Of a stretch of 15,835 nt of DNA, positions 6,102 through 13,022 are shown one piece after another. Source of the DNA: Promethearchaeota archaeon (lineage in GTDB: Archaea > Asgardarchaeota > Lokiarchaeia > Sigynarchaeales > SOKP01); the NCBI GenBank assembly GCA_030620005.1, contig JAUXAJ010000091.1:1-15835 (forward strand). Reading direction: 5' to 3'. A program made the translations under genes and the position numbers. Under the pieces are notes generated by a model. The model was not told where the DNA came from, made no database searches, and saw only the letters and a program-made list of their open reading frames with translations. Position 1 is the stretch's first letter. Every line of letters starts with the position of its first letter.

Positions 6102-7748
6102 TTATGCTTTAGTATCTTTAGGGATCTCTAATGTATCGTATGTATTGATTTCAGCATGAAAGTCCTTAAACTCATTTCTTACCTTTTTTTCAAAATACAC
6201 AACTATAACGCGATCCTCATTAACCTCTTCTATGATATTAATGCTATAATCAGCTTCTCCATATAAAGTTCCATAAGTATCAATTTGATAATTGTTTCTT
6301 GCTAGAACATTAGAAAATATTTCAAAAAATTCTTTATCTTTAGGTAAAATAATATTATCGCATTCTTCCCTTACTGGATAATATCCTGAGCCTTCTCCTA
6401 TTCGAATGTCATAAATAATAGGTTTTCTTTCTAATACAAGCACTCCCTCGAATCTAATACTCTCACATATCTCATAAAAATTTAGAGAGAATTCTTTTTC
6501 CATTTCTAATAGTAATATATCTAATTCTGATATCATTGAATCTTCTGGATCAATTTTAAGTACAGCCTTATAAGTCTCAATTGCTTTATCATATTCTAAT
6601 CTTTCAGCATAAATTTCACCGATATAGACTAGCGCATCTGATTCTTTTGGCTCAAGTTGCAAAATTCTATTGAATATTTTTAGAGCATATTCATAATTGT
6701 GTTTATCTTTATAATCCTGTCCTAAATCAAATAAGAATTCAATATCGTTTAGATCTGTATTATTTATGTCATCATTAATTTCAAATTCTTCGAGCTGGGA
6801 AAAAATAGGAGGTAAATCATCATCATTTAATATATTTGGAATTGTTTTATCGAGATTTTCTTCATCAACATAATGTATAATTTCATCAAAAATAAAGAAA
6901 TTTCCTTGATACGCGCCACAATGAACACAAGTATTTCCGATTACTCTTTTTCCTTGTGTTTTGCTATAGACTCTTTTAACAAATGGATATTCTTTTATTA
7001 GAATTTCATCGATCTTTTCTATTTCTCCTATACAACCAAGGACTAGTCCTTGAAAGACAAGGCAATAAGACACATGGGGCGTTTCTTTAAAACATTTCCA
7101 ACAATCTTTATTCCATTTATAAATTCTGATTCTTTTTAATTCTGAGATATTCTTTTCAAATTCATCGCATATATCTTCCAATGATGTAAAAGATATTTCA
7201 TTATTTTGCGAATTTGGCACATATTCACCCTCATAATCCTTAGCGACTAATTTTAATAAATCATATAATTTAACACCTTTCGAAATGTCATTCCCCAGGT
7301 GATCTACAACTTTCCAATCAAAATTATTTCTTAGATCTCTAAGTTCCAGCACCAATTTTTCATATTTTTCAAAATTATTATAATCTTCGTCATTTACTGA
7401 ACTCCAATGTAAAATTAATTTCGCTCTATCATGTTTTTTCTCAAGATGTTCATTCAAAAAGCATAAATCGCAGAGTGTAATCATATCACTTAATTGTTGA
7501 ATTGAAGAATTATAATCATAGTGCCATTTTTCATATATTTCTAGACGATGTGTTATCGCACCGCAAATATAGCATGTATATTTAGCCTTTTTATATACGG
7601 CTTTACTTAGAATGTCCCATTCTTCCTTGGATAAAATCCTTCTCAAGCTTATTTTGAGAGACTTTTCTGGGACCAAATTACCCCATAATTTATACTTTAA
7701 CAATTCCTTCTCTAAGGTCTTACATTTATCGATATAAGACATGTTCAT
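6102..7748 (-). CDS. Degenerate HNH + zinc-ribbon + TPR protein
   Basis: 548 residues from ATG 7748; a second ATG two codons on fits a leaderless transcript from the TATAAATTT at 7759-7767. Residues 57-105 follow an HNH nuclease plan: Y-T-C-Y-I-C-G-A-I-T, then L-E-I-Y-E-K-W-H-Y-D-Y, then L-S-D-M-I-T-L-C-D-L-C-F-L-N-E-H. Structural zinc cysteines C59/C62 and C93/C96 are kept. The usual histidines of E-V-H-E-R-W and C-x-x-C-H are Y72 and F97, so cutting activity is doubtful. C216/C219 (C-W-K-C) and C274/C277 (C-V-H-C-G-A-Y-Q-G-N) suggest a second zinc site. Residues about 335-402 form two TPR units (Y-E-Y-A-L-K-I-F-N-R-I-L-Q-L-E-P; Y-D-K-A-I-E-T-Y-K-A-V-L-K-I-D-P). The last 120 residues look beta-rich and are unrecognised. 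The likely role is protein and nucleic-acid binding, perhaps a sensor in a defence or regulatory setting; that is inferred. The gene looks intact. Confidence 0.75.
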   Translation of the reverse strand: MNMSYIDKCKTLEKELLKYKLWGNLVPEKSLKISLRRILSKEEWDILSKAVYKKAKYTCYICGAITHRLEIYEKWHYDYNSSIQQLSDMITLCDLCFLNEHLEKKHDRAKLILHWSSVNDEDYNNFEKYEKLVLELRDLRNNFDWKVVDHLGNDISKGVKLYDLLKLVAKDYEGEYVPNSQNNEISFTSLEDICDEFEKNISELKRIRIYKWNKDCWKCFKETPHVSYCLVFQGLVLGCIGEIEKIDEILIKEYPFVKRVYSKTQGKRVIGNTCVHCGAYQGNFFIFDEIIHYVDEENLDKTIPNILNDDDLPPIFSQLEEFEINDDINNTDLNDIEFLFDLGQDYKDKHNYEYALKIFNRILQLEPKESDALVYIGEIYAERLEYDKAIETYKAVLKIDPEDSMISELDILLLEMEKEFSLNFYEICESIRFEGVLVLERKPIIYDIRIGEGSGYYPVREECDNIILPKDKEFFEIFSNVLARNNYQIDTYGTLYGEADYSINIIEEVNEDRVIVVYFEKKVRNEFKDFHAEINTYDTLEIPKDTKA

Positions 7749-7888
7749 TTTTTATTGGTATAAATTTAATAATTATGTAAATAAATATTCCAATATTTAA
7801 TTTATAGGTGCAATTTCTAAGAAATTGAAAAATGAGCAGGTTATTTGTCAAGATATCAGAATGAAAATGAAGAAACTATGAAAGTAAT

Positions 7889-8146
7889 ATGTCAGAGCGT
7901 AAATATTTTTGTGCAAAATGTGAAAGTGAATGGCCCTCAGCGTTTATAAAGAGATTTGAAATAGTGAGAAGTGAGTTCATTAATGATGTAAGAAAAGAAT
8001 TTTCTCTTCAATGCCCTATATGTAAGGCATGGTTAAATGGAGTATTATGCCCTAACTGTGGAAAATGTGTGCCTCCATACGAAAATTGCCCAGAATGTGG
8101 ATTTTCCTTAAAAGCTCCTTTAGCTGGTTGTTATCGATATCATTAA
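7889..8146 (+). CDS. Small zinc-ribbon protein
   Basis: 85 residues with nine paired cysteines in a chain: C8/C11 (F-C-A-K-C), C42/C45 (C-P-I-C), C54/C57/C60 (C-P-N-C-G-K-C) and C67/C70 (C-P-E-C-G-F). This is enough for two zinc-ribbon folds: the first and second pairs probably form one, the third and fourth a double-ribbon hairpin. Between ribbons 1 and 2 lies a charged helix (residues 20-36). Such proteins usually bind nucleic acid or a protein partner; no enzyme motif is present. It is divergent from the HNH/TPR gene with about 140 bases of AT-rich DNA between them containing TATA-like elements for both, so the two may be co-regulated. ATG 7889 is the first start in frame. Confidence 0.7.
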   Translation: MSERKYFCAKCESEWPSAFIKRFEIVRSEFINDVRKEFSLQCPICKAWLNGVLCPNCGKCVPPYENCPECGFSLKAPLAGCYRYH

Positions 8147-8331
8147 TATATTTCTTATTACAAGAATTTTTCTCTTAAATTTATAATGATCTGCAAAACC
8201 TCCATTAAGAATAATCTATTATTAGATTTGAAATCTTTCACTTATTACATTTTAATCCAATACTTACAGGTTTTTTACACTTTTTACTTTTTACATAATA
8301 AATCGAATCTTTAATTGGGGATAAAATAATA

Positions 8332-8835
8332 TCATACTTTATTTTTGATTTCCTCCATTAAATTGTCAATATCATTATGATTTTCAAGAAATATCCTTCC
8401 TTCCTTCGATTGTCTCATAATTCGTTGTTCTGGTCTAGCGATTACTTTTTCATCCTTTAAATATATTACCATTGCCTTTGAACCTTCAATTTCTTCAATA
8501 TAACAATTAAATTCTTTAAGTTGTTGTCCAAAATTATTCTTTAGATTATTGAATTTTTCAAATATATGTTTATTCATGTTAGGAATGTTTTGAAAAGTAT
8601 GAATGTCTTTAAATATTTCTCCAATATTGTTCAAGATAATTGTCTTGGTTTCTTTCTGTCCTTGTCTCTCTTTAAATGATTTTGCGATCATTGTCATTAA
8701 AGAAAATACAAGACCGAAAAAAGTAACTATATTTGGATTAAATGAATAGAAAATAACTAATAAGATAATTATAATAATTATTAAAATCTCGAACCAATAT
8801 CTTTTTAATCTTTTCGCAGACAATTTTATATTCAT
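8332..8835 (-). CDS. Two-helix membrane protein
   Basis: 167 residues from ATG 8835. A basic N-terminus (K-L-S-A-K-R-L-K-R-Y-W) is followed by a very hydrophobic helix (14-33, isoleucine-rich) and, after a short N-P-N turn, a second helix (35-53). By the positive-inside rule both ends face the cytoplasm. The remaining 110 residues are soluble: a helical, Q/K-rich stretch (55-115) and a short alpha/beta end with the strand S-K-A-M-V-I-Y-L-K-D-E-K-V. I do not recognise it. Small two-helix proteins with a cytoplasmic tail often act as membrane anchors or as membrane effectors in defence islands, but nothing specific shows this here. AT-rich class; its promoter region abuts the TBP scrap that ends at 8858. 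Confidence 0.7.
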   Translation of the reverse strand: MNIKLSAKRLKRYWFEILIIIIIILLVIFYSFNPNIVTFFGLVFSLMTMIAKSFKERQGQKETKTIILNNIGEIFKDIHTFQNIPNMNKHIFEKFNNLKNNFGQQLKEFNCYIEEIEGSKAMVIYLKDEKVIARPEQRIMRQSKEGRIFLENHNDIDNLMEEIKNKV

Positions 8836-8857
8836 ATTTTTTAAAACTTAAATTTTT

Positions 8858-9013
8858 TTAAATAAAAGTTATATCTTGATATTCATTATCGCCAATATCT
8901 TTCTTGGCAACGCCTAACTCCCGAACTTCCCGATTTAATTTTAATACGGCTTCTCTAACAATTTCTCTTTGTTTAGCGCCAGTACAAACAATCCTTCCAG
9001 TACTAAAAATCTT
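8858..9013 (-). pseudogene. TATA-binding protein fragment
   Basis: The minus frame reads I-F-S-T-G-R-I-V-C-T-G-A-K-Q-R-E-I-V-R-E, then A-V-L-K-L and L-G-V-A-K-K-D-I. The block I-F-x-S/T-G-x-I/M-V-C-T-G-A-K is the signature of a TBP direct repeat (archaeal and eukaryotic: IFRSGKMVCTGAKS), followed as expected by the helix ending in L-x-x-L-G. TBP bends promoter DNA to start archaeal transcription. Only about 40-50 of 180-200 residues remain. Upstream is a run of A (lysine codons) and then TAA, so there is no start. The cysteine in V-C-T-G-A-K favours the first repeat. The frame ends at TAA 8858-8860 after a tail that does not look like TBP. Not translatable into a working TBP. Confidence 0.7.
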
Positions 9014-9163
9014 TTTTTTTTGTTTCTTGTTTAAACATTTACTTTATTGTAAAATTTCTTATGAATGTTTATTTATAAAGTTACTTGTTTTGGCATTATC
9101 ACCATTCAAATCTTTCCGAACCTATTTCTTTTTTTCAGAAGACTCTATTTGAGTATTATTCCT

Positions 9164-9411
9164 ATGCTACACATGTGTGACACGCTGTTTGATTTGGAGG
9201 AGCAAATTAACTTTCAAAAAACCAATGAAAAAAAAAAGGATTATTTATTGGTAGCAAGGAAATGTGGATTTCTTTTCGAGAAATCTTTGAAGATGATGAT
9301 CTTTTTAGATTAATTCAGAATCTAGATGCTGTCAATCCAGAGGCTAATGGAACTGGGGCAACAACAACAAAAAAAAAAAACAAAAAAAAAACCGCTTTAA
9401 AAGATTGGTAA
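9164..9411 (+). pseudogene. Frameshifted coding remnant with a lysine-rich tail
   Basis: An ATG at 9164 opens M-L-H-M-C-D-T-L-F-D-L-E-E-Q-I-N-F. After a run of ten A at about 9229-9238, the protein-like sequence moves to another frame: L-F-I-G-S-K-E-M-W-I-S-F-R-E-I-F-E-D-D-D, then L-F-R-L-I-Q-N-L-D-A-V-N-P, then a T/K-rich tail ending T-A-L-K-D-W and TAA at 9409-9411. The original frame instead ends at 9313. A one-base slip in the A run explains this. The family is not recognised. The basic tail closing with L-x-x-W faintly recalls a PCNA-binding (PIP) end, which would suit a replication or repair protein, but it lacks the glutamine and second aromatic. It has no visible 5' half. Confidence 0.35.
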
Positions 9412-9449
9412 TAAATACCGTAAATTCGATTTACCTTAAATCAGAATCA

Positions 9450-9652
9450 TCATGTGGCAGCGTGGACACGACTTAATCTAATTTCGGTCAGAAAAACATT
9501 CTCAAATAACTGATACACGATTCCTCTATTAAAAAAGTTGATCACGCCCACTTTTCCTTCCTTTTCAAGTGTTTTATTTATTGATATTTTAATTTTAATA
9601 GAATTAAAAAAGAAGATAATTAGAAATCGTATATATCATATATATATTATTA
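9450..9652 (-). other. Unrecognised open stretch on the minus strand
   Basis: The minus frame is open from about 9652 to a TGA at 9450-9452. Its second half looks protein-like: T-L-E-K-E-G-K-V-G-V-I-N-F-F-N-R-G-I, then V-Y-Q-L-F-E-N-V-F-L and T-E-I-R-L-S-R-V-H-A-A-T. There is no credible start codon, and the first half is AT-rich filler. I cannot name it. Given the TBP and other remnants beside it, it may be another scrap of a once larger gene. Confidence 0.25.
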
Positions 9653-9677
9653 AGGAGATAATCATAAAAAAATTGTT

Positions 9678-9828
9678 ATCAGTAATCAAAAAATGTCACT
9701 AAAATGGAATTTATTTGACAGTAAATTAATTACGCACCACGACCATGCGTACCAAAAAATGTCTCAAATCGACCTACTTTTTTGTAAGTTTTTTCTTCGT
9801 CATTTCTGATTACTGATGTCACGCATGG
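9678..9828. repeat. Inverted repeats in the left end of the insertion sequence
   Basis: ATCAGTAATCA at 9678-9688 is matched by its exact complement TGATTACTGAT at 9807-9817; the similarity runs on imperfectly into AAATG. CCATGCGT at 9743-9750 is matched by ACGCATGG at 9821-9828. The two pairs interlock rather than nest, so they fit repeated protein-binding sites better than one hairpin. Confidence 0.7.
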
Positions 9829-9961
9829 ATTTTTTCTGACATTTTTAAAAATTATCCGAAATTAAAGATTTCATATCGTTTAGCTTTTATTATGACCCAT
9901 TTAGTAATTGAATTTAAATATTATATCCTACTTGATGCAATATGCTCGCATCATAGCATGT

Positions 9962-9967
9962 GGAGGT
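9962..9967 (+). promoter_or_regulatory. Strong Shine-Dalgarno of the transposase
   Basis: GGAGGT ends 8 nt before ATG 9976. Most other genes in the window lack a recognisable Shine-Dalgarno, so this element brings its own translation signal. A 6-bp stem (TGATGC/GCATCA, 9933-9953) lies just upstream and could modulate access. Confidence 0.65.
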
Positions 9968-9975
9968 AATACTCA

Positions 9976-11121
9976 ATGAACATGAAAGAAAAAAAGAAAA
10001 AAGAATTATACGAGCTGGTGAGGGAATTGCATCATAATAAGGGATTTTCAGTAGAGATTCTTGCAAAAAGGTTTAAAAAAACGGAAAGAACGATTTATAG
10101 ATGGCTCAAACGAGGGAATAGCTCAACTAATACGAAGAATCGCAAAAAACAAAAAAAAAATGGGCGCTCTAAACAATATCCTCCTGAAGTATTCAGACAT
10201 ATCGTCGAATTAAAGGAAGAAAATCCACATAGAAGTGCTCCAATGATCTATAGGAGATTACAAGAAGATTTTAAAGATTCTTGTCCCTGTTTATCAACAA
10301 TTCAAAAGTATATTCGAAAAAAGGGATTAGTGTATAGACCAAGAGAGCAAAATCAAGGATACAAGAAATTTCAGAGAGAAAAACCCAATGATTTGTGGCA
10401 GATTGACATCGCAGGCCCGCAAACTATTGGTCATTTGAAGCAATTATATTTGATTGCTCTCATTGACGACTGTTCCAGGTTCGTGGTGGCAGCAGAATAT
10501 TTCAGGACGCAAAAAGGAACGAATGTTTTAAAGATAGTTCGAGACGCTGTTCTTTCTCATGGAAGAGCAAACCAAATCCTTGCAGATAGAGGCGCTCAAT
10601 TTTGGAACGCGATGGGTGAATTAGCAACCAAGTATTCTAAATTACTTGAATCCTTAGATATTGAGCCTATCTTTGCCAAACCTCGTCATCCTCAAACGAA
10701 GGGAAAGATTGAAAGATGGTTTGAAACCGTCGTTCAGATGTTTTTAGTTGAAGCTCGCCCTTTTGTAAAAAAAAGGCCAAAGTATTCATTGGCAGATTTT
10801 AACCGATTATTTAAGGAATGGGTTGAGTGGTACAATACTAAAAAACCTCACGGTTCACTTCCCAATAGAACGAGTCCCAACGAGGTTTATTTTAAAACAA
10901 AAGATAGAATCTATCGGCCATTAGAAGTAATAGTAAATTGGGATAAATGGCTTCACGAAATAGGACAGAGAAAAGTAACTAACTACAATACCATATCATA
11001 CAAGGCGCAGAATTTCGAGGTTCCCCCGGGATACATGAGAGCTAAGGTGGATGTCATCGAATACGAAGATAAAATCGAGATTTATCATAAAGACAAGCTG
11101 ATAATAACGCATCCACTTTAA
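9976..11121 (+). CDS. IS481-type DDE transposase
   Basis: 381 residues. N-terminal helix-turn-helix (about 10-46, S-V-E-I-L-A-K-R-F-K-K-T-E-R-T-I-Y-R-W-L), a second DNA-binding helical segment (65-120, Y-R-R-L-Q-E-D...S-T-I-Q-K-Y-I-R-K-K-G), then an RNase-H-fold integrase core: D144 in L-W-Q-I-D-I-A-G, D204 in I-L-A-D-R-G-A-Q-F, and E246 in Q-T-K-G-K-I-E-R-W-F-E. After it comes Y-N-T-K-K-P-H-G-S-L-x-N-R-T-S-P-N-E, usual for IS481/IS3-like cores, and a beta-rich tail (F-E-V-P-P-G-Y...I-E-I-Y-H-K-D-K-L) like the small barrel after the core. All three catalytic acids are present and the length suits the family, so the enzyme looks intact and the element may still move. A strong ribosome site precedes the gene. 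Confidence 0.92.
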   Translation: MNMKEKKKKELYELVRELHHNKGFSVEILAKRFKKTERTIYRWLKRGNSSTNTKNRKKQKKNGRSKQYPPEVFRHIVELKEENPHRSAPMIYRRLQEDFKDSCPCLSTIQKYIRKKGLVYRPREQNQGYKKFQREKPNDLWQIDIAGPQTIGHLKQLYLIALIDDCSRFVVAAEYFRTQKGTNVLKIVRDAVLSHGRANQILADRGAQFWNAMGELATKYSKLLESLDIEPIFAKPRHPQTKGKIERWFETVVQMFLVEARPFVKKRPKYSLADFNRLFKEWVEWYNTKKPHGSLPNRTSPNEVYFKTKDRIYRPLEVIVNWDKWLHEIGQRKVTNYNTISYKAQNFEVPPGYMRAKVDVIEYEDKIEIYHKDKLIITHPL

Positions 11122-11471
11122 GGCCGATGCAACAGATAGTGGAATCAACACGCTACCAGAGCCTCTACTCTTGGCCTTCTTGTATTTTGTACTTTTTTCC
11201 GTCATTTTTTCTTTTTATGATCATAATTTTTATTCCTATAATGATGATATAGAGGTTCAGAATTCGAGAATAACCGTTGACATGGATATCATCATGGACA
11301 TTTTTTAAAGAATTGTATACAATCAGAGAGATTTATAAAGGAAATGGCTAAAAATGGGCTTAATCTAACACGGAAATGCAGTCCGAATAAGGGAACTACT
11401 TGCTTTGAATTAAGATAATTTATAAACTTCCTTTAATTTAAAACAATTGATAAAATTAAACTCCTTTAAAA
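11122..11471. other. Stretch between transposase and TPR-HEPN gene
   Basis: It contains the presumed right end of the insertion sequence (to 11306). A TATA-like ATTTATAAA at about 11331-11339 is followed closely by a 24-codon ATG frame (11344-11418, MAKNGLNLTRKCSPNKGTTC then F-E-L-R, TAA). That frame looks like the front of a gene that has lost its body, but I cannot identify it. TTGTATACAA at about 11313-11322 is a 10-bp palindrome. Nothing else is supported. Confidence 0.4.
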
Positions 11472-12938
11472 TCAATATAAGTAATTAATGACTTGGTTCA
11501 ATTGAGATACAATCTTACTCCTCAAAGCAATTATTTGCGACATTTCAATGATTTCACTATGAGCTCCAGGATTTCGATCTTCAATAATTGTATTACAACA
11601 CATTCTAATTGCATTCAATGCTTCTTCATCAAAGTTATCTTCAATGATCTTTTTAAAGGGTTTTAAATGATGTTTATCAGGTTTCTTAATATCTTCTATT
11701 ATTCTTTCCCACCTACCCAAACTGATAGTTTTATTATTAAGAAGATTTCCAAATTTTATCCTTATATCCTTATTATTTATAAAACCGCCTTTATATTCCT
11801 TTTTTAAAAATGCTTTTATATGAGTTGAAATACGCTCATCTAACATAATTTCAAGACTTTTAGAATATTGATGTACGATAGAGGAGGCATCTGGGAGGAT
11901 ATCTCGTTCATGATAATCTTTAAATATTCTTTCTGCACTTATTAAAGCGGCTTTAACTTTATCAGAAACTTTATTAATATTAACAACATCCTTAGATAAA
12001 TCTTTAAGTTTTTGTTTATTTATTGTAAATACAAGAGTTAATTCAGAGTCGGCGTTTTCTCTGCAAATCTTAAGAACTATTTCAATATTTTTTAATGCCG
12101 ATAAGTAATCAAGTTTTAATGAATAAGCAGCAGCAATATTTTGATAATAATAACAAATATCTTTGTCTAAAGCAATACATTTTTTGTAATATTTAATTGC
12201 TTTTTCAGGCTGTTCTTGATTATAATATAATATACCGAGATTATTTAAACATAATGCTTTAATTTTGTCTTCTTCACATAATATAAGAGCTTTATTCATT
12301 AATTCAATTCCAAGATTAATATAACCTAAATTGCCTATTTTATTACCTAATTCTACAATCAAAACATCCTTTTTTGATATTTCTGCATCATATAAGTTCT
12401 GAATAATTTTTGTAAAATTTAATTCTCCTAATAAATTTAACATTCTCAATATCCAATCATCTAAAAAAATTTGTAAGTCATCAATATCTTCACTAATACG
12501 CTTAAGAAAAGAGAGTGTACATTTAAGGCTCCTATCAAGATTATTTAATTTATATTCTAATAAAGCTAATACTCCAATTGATTCCAGATCATCATCAATA
12601 AAAGATAGAATATGATTAAATACCTTATAAGCTGATTTCCAATGACCAATGTAGAGATAGGAGAAACCTAATCCTTTTAATGCTTTTAATTTTTCATCAT
12701 TACTTAATTTTTTAGAGGACTTTATTGCTTTTTTAAAGATTTTTATTGATTGTTTATGTGAAAGGGAAATTTGAGCTTTAATTCCATATTTTAAAGATTC
12801 TGAATATTTTTTTTTTACATCAATTTCGTTTAATCTTCTATAATCCATGTTTGAAAAAAAAAAAGCCTCTACTCTCTTGTATATTAAATCATTAACACCA
12901 TCACTGAAAAAATGTAGATTATCTATTAATAAATTCAA
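11472..12938 (-). CDS. TPR-HEPN protein, C-terminal part of a split gene
   Basis: Residue numbers count from TTG 12938, the first start codon after the break. Helical repeats fill 1-300, with two good TPRs at about 226-293 (L-C-L-N-N-L-G-I-L-Y-Y-N-Q-E-Q-P-E-K-A-I; Y-Y-Q-N-I-A-A-A-Y-S-L-K-L-D-Y-L-S-A-L). The end (about 328-488) is a HEPN-like domain: V-H-Q-Y-S-K-S-L-E-I-M-L-D-E-R-I, then L-G-R-W-E-R-I-I, then D-R-N-P-G-A-H-S-E, with R455-x4-H460 as the ribonuclease motif. I know this combination from bacterial TPR-fused HEPN domains ending in R-N-P-x-A-H. The frame is open 28 codons further up to the TAA at 13023-13025, and those codons complete a TPR (I-Y-W-N-L-A-S-A-Y-N-R-L-K-N-F), so the TTG start would cut a repeat in half. 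Likely role: TPRs sense a partner and the HEPN end cleaves RNA. Confidence 0.75.
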   Translation of the reverse strand: MNLLIDNLHFFSDGVNDLIYKRVEAFFFSNMDYRRLNEIDVKKKYSESLKYGIKAQISLSHKQSIKIFKKAIKSSKKLSNDEKLKALKGLGFSYLYIGHWKSAYKVFNHILSFIDDDLESIGVLALLEYKLNNLDRSLKCTLSFLKRISEDIDDLQIFLDDWILRMLNLLGELNFTKIIQNLYDAEISKKDVLIVELGNKIGNLGYINLGIELMNKALILCEEDKIKALCLNNLGILYYNQEQPEKAIKYYKKCIALDKDICYYYQNIAAAYSLKLDYLSALKNIEIVLKICRENADSELTLVFTINKQKLKDLSKDVVNINKVSDKVKAALISAERIFKDYHERDILPDASSIVHQYSKSLEIMLDERISTHIKAFLKKEYKGGFINNKDIRIKFGNLLNNKTISLGRWERIIEDIKKPDKHHLKPFKKIIEDNFDEEALNAIRMCCNTIIEDRNPGAHSEIIEMSQIIALRSKIVSQLNQVINYLY

Positions 12939-13022
12939 AAATTCTCTTTCTTTCTCAAAATTTTTTAACCTATTATAAGCGGAAGCAAGGTTCCAATATA
13001 TAAAAAACTCATATTTAGAGTT

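Larger units (their letters stand above)
9688..11306 (+). mobile_element. Probable IS481-type insertion sequence
   Basis: The transposase gene is flanked by an inverted 10-bp pair, AAAAAATGTC at 9688-9697 and GACATTTTTT at 11297-11306, which I take as outer ends of a 1.6-kb element. The left side holds further copies: AAAAAATGTC again at 9754-9763 and the inverted GACATTTTT at 9838-9846. The right side has TTGACATGG at about 11278. Several transposase-binding motifs inside each end are known from some DDE transposons. No clear target-site duplication is seen, so the exact limits are uncertain. It sits between the scrap zone to the left and the TPR-HEPN locus to the right. Confidence 0.45.

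Noticed and set aside
8904..9152. Plus-strand 82-codon frame
   Set aside because: Antisense to the TBP fragment over its first half and AT-rich filler after it; the TBP signature on the other strand is the better reading.
11123..11309. Open frame just after the transposase on the plus strand
   Set aside because: About 60 codons without a start; hydrophobic T-rich filler that overlaps the presumed right end of the insertion sequence.
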